Source: an uncultured Lachnospiraceae bacterium
GTDB taxonomy: Bacteria; Bacillota_A; Clostridia; Lachnospirales; Lachnospiraceae
Assembly: GCA_946630765.1 (NCBI GenBank)
Contig: CAMOZF010000158.1
Location: forward strand, 1 to 5,119
Direction: 5' to 3'
Length of the DNA stretch: 5,119 nucleotides
Under the pieces are notes generated by a model, which saw nothing but the letters and a program-made list of their open reading frames with translations, did no database searches and was not told the origin of the DNA. The position numbers and the translations under genes were made by a program. Within the stretch, counting starts at the first letter, position 1. Every line of letters starts with the position of its first letter. Below are positions 1 through 5,119 of this stretch, one piece after another.

Positions 1-1
1 G

Positions 2-160
2 TGGCTTTTTAGAATCGCCTGTGCCTATCTTTTCGTGCGGGTTTTCGACTGGGGACTTCTGGGCGTCTGGATCGCGATGTACGTCGACTGGCTCGTCCGG
101 GGTGTCGCCTTCTTCTGGCGCTTCCTGTCGAAAAAGTGGATTAAACTTCTGAAAACCTGA
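2..160 (+). CDS. MATE family efflux transporter, C-terminal fragment
   Basis: This is the end of a gene whose start lies before the window: 52 codons in frame 2, closed by TGA at 158-160. The peptide is hydrophobic and aromatic-rich, with a G-x-W-I-A-M segment (residues about 21-26) followed by D-W-L-V-R, a hydrophobic helix, and a basic tail containing R-F-L-S-K-K-W. That arrangement is typical of the last transmembrane helix and cytoplasmic tail of MATE proteins, which are twelve-helix inner-membrane antiporters that export cationic drugs or metabolites using a sodium or proton gradient. Only about one tenth of the protein is visible, so the substrate and the MATE subgroup (NorM or DinF type) cannot be judged. 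It ends 27 bases before the GH30 start, with no terminator between them, so co-transcription is likely. Another polytopic transporter with a similar tail remains possible. Confidence 0.75.
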   Translation, partial: WLFRIACAYLFVRVFDWGLLGVWIAMYVDWLVRGVAFFWRFLSKKWIKLLKT

Positions 161-174
161 TCATCAGTATCTTT

Positions 175-181
175 AAAGGAG
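175..181 (+). promoter_or_regulatory. Ribosome binding site of the GH30 gene
   Basis: The sequence AAAGGAG lies six bases before ATG 188 and is a near-perfect Shine-Dalgarno sequence. It fixes the start of the GH30 gene and fills most of the short gap after the transporter stop codon, leaving little room for a separate promoter. Confidence 0.85.
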
Positions 182-187
182 ATTTTT

Positions 188-1657
188 ATGGACTGCAGAC
201 AGTATATCACCTATCATGCAAACGGCAGGGCTTACCCTGAAACGATTACGATCCCGGTCACAGCGGAAGCTGATGAGCCGCGGCACCTGGAGTCGGGCGT
301 CATCAACCTGTATCCCGAGGTGGAATATCAGACCGTCGACGGCTTCGGTGGCGCGATGACCGACACCTCCGCCTACCTTCTGTCGAAGATGCCGGCGGAC
401 ACGAGAAGAGCGCTTCTTAAGGAGCTTTTCACGAAAGAAGGAAACGCGCTTTCGCTGATCCGCGTGCCGCTGGATTCCTGCGACTATTCGCTGGAGGAGT
501 ATCAGGCCGTCGCGGACCCGGTCGCGGACCCGGCGTTTGCAAGCTTCAATATGGAGCGGAACTTCCGCTATGTGCTTCCGATGCTGAAGGAAGCGATTTC
601 TCTTTGTGATCAGGAGGTTTCGGTCCTTCTGTCCCCGTGGTCGCCGCCGAAGCAGTGGAAGACGCCGCCTGCGCGCCCGAAAAATGACAAATCCGTTTAC
701 GGCGCGCTTCCTGGCATGCCCGAAAAGAATCTCGACTACGACCATCCGTCGAGAAATAACGGCGGCAGCCTGAAAAAGGAATACTACACCCCCTGGGCGA
801 ACTACCTTGTGAAGATGATCGAGGCCTACCTTCAGGAGGGCATTCCCGTGACCATGCTGACGCTTCAGAATGAATCCATTGCCGCAACCGAATGGGACAG
901 CTGTGTCTGGACGGCGGCGGAGCAGAAGGAATTCCTCCGGGATCACCTGTATCCGGCGCTGAAACGGGCGGGTCTTTCGGATCGGATCGGCCTCTATATC
1001 TGGGACCACAATAAGGAGCGTGTCTACGAGTGGGCGAAGGAAGTGCTTGATGAAGAGACGCTTCCGATGGTCGAGGGCATTGCCTTCCACTGGTATTCGG
1101 GCGACCATTTCGAGGCACTTCAGATCGCAAGATCGCAGTTCCCGGGCCTGAAGGTGATGCTTTCGGAGATGTGTCCTCTGCATCAGCCGGGACGCGTCGG
1201 CTTCATGAATATGTTCAGCAAGAAGACGCCCGAGACCGTCGAATACGAAGACGCAGCATCCTATGCGCATGATATGATCGGCAATCTGAATGCCGGAATG
1301 GAGCGCTGGATCGACTGGAACCTGGTCGTCGACAAGGACGGCGGCCCGCGCCATGTCCGTAGCGGCTTTGCGGGACCGGTGATCGCAGACGATGAGGGCG
1401 GCTACAGAAAGGACCTGATCTTCGACTATATCGGGCATTTCTCGCGCTACATTCTGCGCGGCGCGAAGCGGATTGCCGCAAGCCGCTGTGATGACCTTGT
1501 CGAGGTCACGGCAGCGAAGAATCCGGACGGAAGCCTCGTTCTCGTGGTGTTGAACCGCGGAAATGAGGACCGCGGCTATGCGATCCGTGTGCTGGATCAG
1601 GTGATCCGGATCAGCATTCCGAAGGAGACCATTTCAACCTTTGTAATTGAGGGTTAA
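188..1657 (+). CDS. Glycoside hydrolase family 30 (glucosylceramidase-like), cytoplasmic
   Basis: The 489-residue protein is a retaining beta-glycosidase of clan GH-A. GH30 members hydrolyse beta-glucosides such as glucosylceramide, beta-1,6-glucans, beta-xylosides or related substrates. Visible signatures, in order, are V-D-G-F-G-G-A-M-T-D (about 50-59), I-R-V-P-L-D-S-C-D-Y (91-100), L-L-S-P-W-S-P-P-x-x-W-K (147-158), the acid/base strand T-L-Q-N-E-S with E229, W-D-S-C (236-239), H-W-Y (301-303), the nucleophile strand L-S-E-M with E327, and W-N-L-V-V-D-x-x-G-G-P (377-387). A C-terminal beta-domain starts near 395 and ends in a typical I-S-T-F-V-I segment. Length and domain order are normal for the family. 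The N-terminus has no signal peptide, which suggests imported small glycosides rather than a polymer. The usual Q-N-E-P is Q-N-E-S here. The start is supported by the AAAGGAG at 175-181. Family assignment is secure; the substrate is not known. A GH30_1 or GH30_3-like subfamily looks most likely by eye. Confidence 0.93.
   Translation: MDCRQYITYHANGRAYPETITIPVTAEADEPRHLESGVINLYPEVEYQTVDGFGGAMTDTSAYLLSKMPADTRRALLKELFTKEGNALSLIRVPLDSCDYSLEEYQAVADPVADPAFASFNMERNFRYVLPMLKEAISLCDQEVSVLLSPWSPPKQWKTPPARPKNDKSVYGALPGMPEKNLDYDHPSRNNGGSLKKEYYTPWANYLVKMIEAYLQEGIPVTMLTLQNESIAATEWDSCVWTAAEQKEFLRDHLYPALKRAGLSDRIGLYIWDHNKERVYEWAKEVLDEETLPMVEGIAFHWYSGDHFEALQIARSQFPGLKVMLSEMCPLHQPGRVGFMNMFSKKTPETVEYEDAASYAHDMIGNLNAGMERWIDWNLVVDKDGGPRHVRSGFAGPVIADDEGGYRKDLIFDYIGHFSRYILRGAKRIAASRCDDLVEVTAAKNPDGSLVLVVLNRGNEDRGYAIRVLDQVIRISIPKETISTFVIEG
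509..532 (+). repeat. Perfect 12-base in-frame tandem duplication in GH30
   Basis: The unit GTCGCGGACCCG occurs twice with no gap (509-520 and 521-532). It lies in codon register and encodes V-A-D-P twice (residues 108-115). It falls in the loop after the conserved C-D-Y segment, where GH30 proteins usually have a surface stretch rich in Asp. Both copies use identical codons, which is what a recent slippage event would leave. Confidence 0.9.
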
Positions 1658-1682
1658 TCAGACTGAAAATCTTAAAGACGAC

Positions 1683-1687
1683 AGGAG
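1683..1687 (+). promoter_or_regulatory. Ribosome binding site of the aconitase-like gene
   Basis: AGGAG lies six bases before ATG 1694 and 26 bases after the GH30 stop. It favours ATG 1694 over the in-frame ATG at 1706 (residue 5), which would be too far away. Confidence 0.85.
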
Positions 1688-1693
1688 TAAAGC

Positions 1694-3946
1694 ATGAAGG
1701 AAAGTATGATCAGAAAAATCCCCGCGGGCGTGATCTATGAAAACGGTTTTCTCAGAGCTGCCAGCGATGAGGCGGAATTTTCCCCGGCAGAAGGGCAGAA
1801 AAAGACCATGGCCTACCAGATTATGGCCGCGCACAACCTCTCGGAGAACCCCGACAAACTGCAGATCCGTTTCGACGCCATGGCCTCCCATGACATCACC
1901 TATGTCGGCATTATTCAGACGGCAAGGGCCTCCGGACTCACGGAGTTTCCGATGCCCTATGTGCTGACGAACTGCCACAATTCTCTCTGCGCCGTCGGCG
2001 GCACGATCAACGAGGACGATCACGTCTTCGGCCTTTCCTGCGCGAAAAAATACGGCGGTATCTATGTACCGCCGCACCTTGCGGTCATTCACCAGTACGC
2101 GCGCGAAATGCTCTCGGGCGGCGGCCGGATGATCCTCGGCTCCGACTCCCACACAAGATACGGCGCTCTGGGCACCATGGCGATCGGCGAGGGCGGCCCG
2201 GAGCTTGTCAAGCAGCTTCTTCTGCAGACCTATGACATCGACCGGCCGGAGGTCGTCGCGGTGTATCTCACCGGCGAGCTGCAGCCCGGCGTCGGCCCGC
2301 AGGACGTTGCGATCGCGCTGGTCGGCGCGGTATTCGCCGACGGCTTTGTCAAGAACAAGGTGCTGGAATTTGTCGGCCCCGGCATTTCCGGACTTTCCGT
2401 GGACATGCGGATCGGCATTGACGTCATGACGACCGAGACCACCTGCCTCAGCTCGATCTGGGAGACCGACGAAAAGGTGCAGGAATTCTATGAAATTCAC
2501 CGGCGGCCCGAGGCCTATAAGGAGCTGCATCCGTCGGAGGGCGCGTACTATGACTGTGCGCTCGTGATCGATCTTTCCGAGATCGAGCCGATGATCGCGC
2601 TGCCCTTCCATCCGAGCAACGCCTACACGATCCGCGAGCTCTATGAAAACCTCGATGACATTCTCCATGATACCGAGGAGAAGGCGAAGATCAGCTTCGG
2701 ACCGGAGATCGGCTTCACGCTCCGCGACAAGGTGCATAACGGAAAGCTCTATGTGGAGCAGGGCGTGATCGCCGGATGCGCCGGCGGCGGATTTGAGAAC
2801 CTGACCGACGCCGCGGACATCCTCCGGGGCGGCGATATCGGAAACGGGGAATTCTCCCTGAGCATTTATCCGGCCTCTCAGCCTGTGTACCTGGAGCTCC
2901 TTCGAAACGGCAGCATCACGGACCTTGCGGAAGCCGGCGCGACGATCCGGACCGCCTTCTGCGGCCCCTGCTTCGGCGCGGGCGACGTTCCGGCCAACAA
3001 GGGCCTCTCGATCCGGCATTCGACGAGAAACTTCCCGAACCGCGAGGGCTCGAAGCCCGCGAACGGACAGATCGCGTCGGTGGCGCTGATGGATGCGCGT
3101 TCCATTGCGGCGACGGCGCTGAATCAGGGCGTTCTGACCCCGGCGACCGAGCTTTCCACAAGCTTCACGAAGCCGAAATATTTCTTTGACGGTTCGATTT
3201 ATGAAAAGCGCGTCTATAACGGCTACAAAAAGGCGCTTCCCGAGACCGAGATCAAGCGCGGTCCGAACATCGTCGACTGGCCCAAAATGGAAGCGCTGAA
3301 GGAGAATCTGCTTCTTCAGGTCGTTTCCGAGATTCACGATCCGGTGACGACGACGGATGAACTGATCCCCTCCGGCGAGACCTCCTCCTACCGCTCGAAT
3401 CCGCTGGGACTTGCGGAGTTCACGCTCTCGAGAAAAGACCCGCAGTACGTCGGCCGCGCGAAGGCGGTTCAGGATCTGGAAATGCAGGAGAAGATGCTCG
3501 AAGCCGCGAAGAAAGCACTTGAAAAGTGCGGCATTTCTGCCGGCATCGGCAGGGAAACAACGACGGTCGGCAGCACGATCTACGCGACAAAGCCCGGCGA
3601 CGGCTCCGCAAGAGAGCAGGCCGCGAGCTGCCAGCGCGTCTTAGGCGGCGCGGCGAATATCGCGAGAGAATACGCCACGAAGCGATACCGCTCGAACCTG
3701 ATCAACTGGGGCATGATTCCCTTCACCGTGGAAGGGGAGCTGCCGTTCAAGAACCTCGACTGCATCTATGTTCCGGAGATCCTGTCGAAAATCACGGGAG
3801 GCGAACTGGAGGCAGAAGCCTATGTGATTCCTTCAGACGGTGAAGCGCCGAGAAGCTTCACGCTCCGCTGGGCGGCGCTGACGCCGGAGGAGCGGGAGAT
3901 CATCGCGAAGGGCTGTCTGATCAACTACAATAATATCATCCTGTGA
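1694..3946 (+). CDS. Aconitase-superfamily hydratase, YbhJ-like
   Basis: The 750-residue protein has the layout of monomeric aconitases: three domains around a 4Fe-4S cluster, a linker (about 550-620), then a swivel domain. Aconitases isomerise hydroxy-acids such as citrate by dehydration and rehydration. Cluster ligands are visible as C362 (A-G-C-A-G-G-G) and C423/C426 (F-C-G-P-C). Other matches are S-D-S-H-T (150-154), I-H-Q (132-134), T-R-N-F-P-N-R with R445 and R450, T-T-D (553-555), Y-R (566-567), and G-D-G-S-A-R-E (635-641) with S638 and R640, followed by L-G-G and [10 protein letters not shown]. By eye, two substrate-site positions differ from mitochondrial aconitase: the Asp-His pair reads Cys-His (94-95), and the second Ser of G-S-S-R-E is Ala639. 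The length and departures resemble the uncharacterised hydratases typified by Escherichia coli YbhJ (about 750 residues) more than AcnA or AcnB. It ends in tandem stops TGA-TAA and is probably co-transcribed with its neighbours. The superfamily is secure; the true substrate is unknown. Confidence 0.9.
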   Translation: MKESMIRKIPAGVIYENGFLRAASDEAEFSPAEGQKKTMAYQIMAAHNLSENPDKLQIRFDAMASHDITYVGIIQTARASGLTEFPMPYVLTNCHNSLCAVGGTINEDDHVFGLSCAKKYGGIYVPPHLAVIHQYAREMLSGGGRMILGSDSHTRYGALGTMAIGEGGPELVKQLLLQTYDIDRPEVVAVYLTGELQPGVGPQDVAIALVGAVFADGFVKNKVLEFVGPGISGLSVDMRIGIDVMTTETTCLSSIWETDEKVQEFYEIHRRPEAYKELHPSEGAYYDCALVIDLSEIEPMIALPFHPSNAYTIRELYENLDDILHDTEEKAKISFGPEIGFTLRDKVHNGKLYVEQGVIAGCAGGGFENLTDAADILRGGDIGNGEFSLSIYPASQPVYLELLRNGSITDLAEAGATIRTAFCGPCFGAGDVPANKGLSIRHSTRNFPNREGSKPANGQIASVALMDARSIAATALNQGVLTPATELSTSFTKPKYFFDGSIYEKRVYNGYKKALPETEIKRGPNIVDWPKMEALKENLLLQVVSEIHDPVTTTDELIPSGETSSYRSNPLGLAEFTLSRKDPQYVGRAKAVQDLEMQEKMLEAAKKALEKCGISAGIGRETTTVGSTIYATKPGDGSAREQAASCQRVLGGAANIAREYATKRYRSNLINWGMIPFTVEGELPFKNLDCIYVPEILSKITGGELEAEAYVIPSDGEAPRSFTLRWAALTPEEREIIAKGCLINYNNIIL

Positions 3947-3947
3947 T

Positions 3948-3962
3948 AAATGCGAAGCATTT
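3948..3962 (+). other. Perfect hairpin with GCGAAGC core in the intergenic gap
   Basis: AAATGC and GCATTT form an exact six-base-pair stem closed by a GAA loop, starting two bases after the aconitase-like stop codon. The core GCGAAGC is known as an unusually stable single-stranded DNA mini-hairpin. There is no U-tract after it, so it is not an intrinsic terminator. It could protect the 3' end of the upstream message or mark an RNA processing site, or it could be chance. The inverted repeat is directly visible; any role is inference. Confidence 0.5.
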
Positions 3963-3994
3963 CGAATGCGGGAGCTGAATCGTTACATTCTGTT

Positions 3995-4003
3995 AAAAAG
4001 GAG
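3995..4003 (+). promoter_or_regulatory. Ribosome binding site that sets the SGNH esterase start
   Basis: AAAAAGGAG ends six bases before GTG 4010, the same spacing as the two upstream genes. The alternative in-frame ATG at 3950 has no Shine-Dalgarno sequence before it, so this site decides in favour of the GTG start. Confidence 0.88.
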
Positions 4004-4009
4004 AAAAAA

Positions 4010-5047
4010 GTGAATCATTATCTTCCGACTGATGAACATATCCTGATCCTCGGACGCACGAAGCTTCAGCAGCCGCTGCCGCTTTTCTGGACGGGCAGCG
4101 GTCTCGAGTTCACGGCGGACGGCTCGACGCTTTCGATCGAGCTTTCGACGGATTATGCGGAATTTGAACAGTGGATCCGCATGGAGCTGGACGGCGCAAC
4201 GGTGCTTCGGATGCCGCTTCCGAAAGGGAAAAGCAGCATCACGCTCTACCGCGGCCTGAATCCGCAGGAAAAACGCCGCGTCCGGATCCTGAAGGAGGTG
4301 CAGGCATTTTCCCAGGACGACGAAGCCTGCCTGCTGATCCACGGAATTGAACTGGACGGACTGCTTTACGAGAAGCCCGCCTATCCGCGGAAGATCGAAG
4401 TGATCGGCGACAGCCTGACCTCCGGGGAAGGCCTTCAGGGCGCGAAGCATCTGATGGACTGGGGCTCTCTTGTGCACTCGACCGAGGGCCACTATGTGGA
4501 GGCGCTCGGGGAAATGCTGGATGCGGAAGTCCGGCACATTTCCCAGGGCGGCTGGGGCGCCTATATCAGCTGGGACGGCAAGACCGACTGTGCGATCCCG
4601 CCGATCTACGAGAAGGTCTGCGGCCTTCTTTCCGGCGCGAAAAATGCCGCGCTCGGTGCAAATGAGCCTTATGATTTTTCCGAGTGGAAGGCAGACGCAG
4701 TCGTCATCAATCTCGGCACGAATGACGGCTCGGGGCTCGGAATTCCCTGTACGCCCGAAAAAGCGCAGATCTTCGCGGAAACCGTGAAGAAATTCCTCCA
4801 CACCCTCCGGCGCTGCAATCCCGACGCCTACCTTCTCTGGGCCTACGGCATGTGCGGTACCCCGATGGAAGCGCACATCCTTTCCGGACTCGAGGCCTAC
4901 AAAAAAGAGAGCGGCGACACGCGCGTGTCCTACCTCTCCCTGACGCCCTGCCCGGACGAATGGCTCGGTTCCCGCTCGCACCCCGGCAGAAAGTCCCATG
5001 CGCTGACTGCTCTTGAAGTCGGAAGCTTCCTTCAGAAGGAGCTGTAA
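4010..5047 (+). CDS. SGNH/GDSL esterase, carbohydrate esterase 2-like
   Basis: The 345-residue protein begins at GTG 4010. Starting at the in-frame ATG 3950 would add 20 residues of low-complexity sequence with no ribosome binding site. Residues about 10-125 look like a beta-sandwich (alternating strands, an L-D-G turn, a V-R-I-L-K-E strand), and about 128-345 are an SGNH hydrolase domain. The catalytic blocks are G-D-S-L with S135, G-G-W-G (180-183), G-T-N-D (236-239), and S-H-P-G with H324. This beta-sandwich plus SGNH order is that of CE2 acetyl-esterases, which remove acetyl groups from sugars, often from the 6-position. The residue three before the catalytic His is Ser321, not the usual Asp, which fits the Ser-His dyad described for some CE2 enzymes. 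There is no signal peptide, so it should deacylate imported sugars in the cytoplasm. It follows the hydratase gene by 63 bases and ends with tandem stops TAA-TAG. The SGNH fold is secure; CE2 membership is likely; the substrate is inferred. Confidence 0.88.
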   Translation: MNHYLPTDEHILILGRTKLQQPLPLFWTGSGLEFTADGSTLSIELSTDYAEFEQWIRMELDGATVLRMPLPKGKSSITLYRGLNPQEKRRVRILKEVQAFSQDDEACLLIHGIELDGLLYEKPAYPRKIEVIGDSLTSGEGLQGAKHLMDWGSLVHSTEGHYVEALGEMLDAEVRHISQGGWGAYISWDGKTDCAIPPIYEKVCGLLSGAKNAALGANEPYDFSEWKADAVVINLGTNDGSGLGIPCTPEKAQIFAETVKKFLHTLRRCNPDAYLLWAYGMCGTPMEAHILSGLEAYKKESGDTRVSYLSLTPCPDEWLGSRSHPGRKSHALTALEVGSFLQKEL

Positions 5048-5119
5048 TAGTAAACCGAATTGTCCATATGTTTCTGCGGCTGGGGCTCCCGCGCACACGC
5101 TTCAGATAGACTTTCAGGG

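Noticed and set aside
161..187. Possible promoter before GH30
   Set aside because: The 27-base gap is mostly ribosome binding site and is too short for a full promoter; no -35/-10 pair is visible in it.
173..1438. Open reading frame of 421 codons on the minus strand, opposite GH30
   Set aside because: Same register effect as for the aconitase-like gene; the sense strand carries clear GH30 motifs and the antisense product resembles no family I recognise.
1658..3337. Long open reading frame of 559 codons on the minus strand, opposite the aconitase-like gene
   Set aside because: It is in exact codon register with the sense gene, so it stays open simply because the sense gene avoids TTA, CTA and TCA codons over this stretch. 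A TTA codon (3641) appears in the sense gene further on. The predicted protein is rich in Arg, His and Val with no recognisable domain.
3983..5098. Open reading frame of 371 codons on the minus strand, opposite the SGNH esterase
   Set aside because: Again in register with the sense gene and explained by codon choice in GC-rich DNA; the sense strand has G-D-S-L, G-T-N-D and S-H-P-G motifs.
5048..5119. Possible terminator or small gene after the esterase
   Set aside because: GCGG (5076-5079) and CCGC (5089-5092) could pair, but the stem is only four pairs and no T-run follows. An ATG at 5068 opens only 13 codons with no ribosome binding site. The operon may continue beyond the window.

Overview
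The window holds four same-strand (+) coding sequences packed end to end. In order they are the last 52 codons of a MATE-type multidrug/cation antiporter (2-160), a complete glycoside hydrolase family 30 enzyme (188-1657), a complete aconitase-superfamily hydratase resembling the uncharacterised YbhJ group (1694-3946), and a complete SGNH/GDSL esterase with a carbohydrate-esterase-2-like layout (best start GTG 4010, end 5047). A 72-base tail after the last gene holds no convincing gene or terminator.

The organism is probably a GC-rich member of the Clostridia (Firmicutes), perhaps a gut or rumen Lachnospiraceae. This rests on strong AGGAG-type ribosome binding sites six bases before each start, the GTG start, the mixed use of AGA and CGN arginine codons, and the kinds of protein present. 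It is an inference; no taxonomic marker gene is in the window.

The gaps between genes are 27, 36 and 63 bases. Each contains a Shine-Dalgarno sequence, and none shows a clear promoter or terminator, so the genes look like one transcription unit. None of the three complete proteins begins with a signal peptide, so all should act in the cytoplasm on imported small molecules. A plausible reading is that GH30 removes a beta-linked sugar, the SGNH enzyme removes an acyl (for example acetyl) group, and the hydratase acts on a hydroxy-acid, either the aglycone or a downstream product. The MATE protein could export a product or a toxic aglycone. This combined pathway is hypothetical.

The features most worth a second look are an aconitase-like protein that keeps the iron-sulphur ligands but has altered substrate-site positions, its placement between two carbohydrate-active enzymes, an SGNH esterase without the usual triad aspartate, an exact 12-base in-frame tandem duplication in the GH30 gene, and a GCGAAGC mini-hairpin in the longest intergenic gap.
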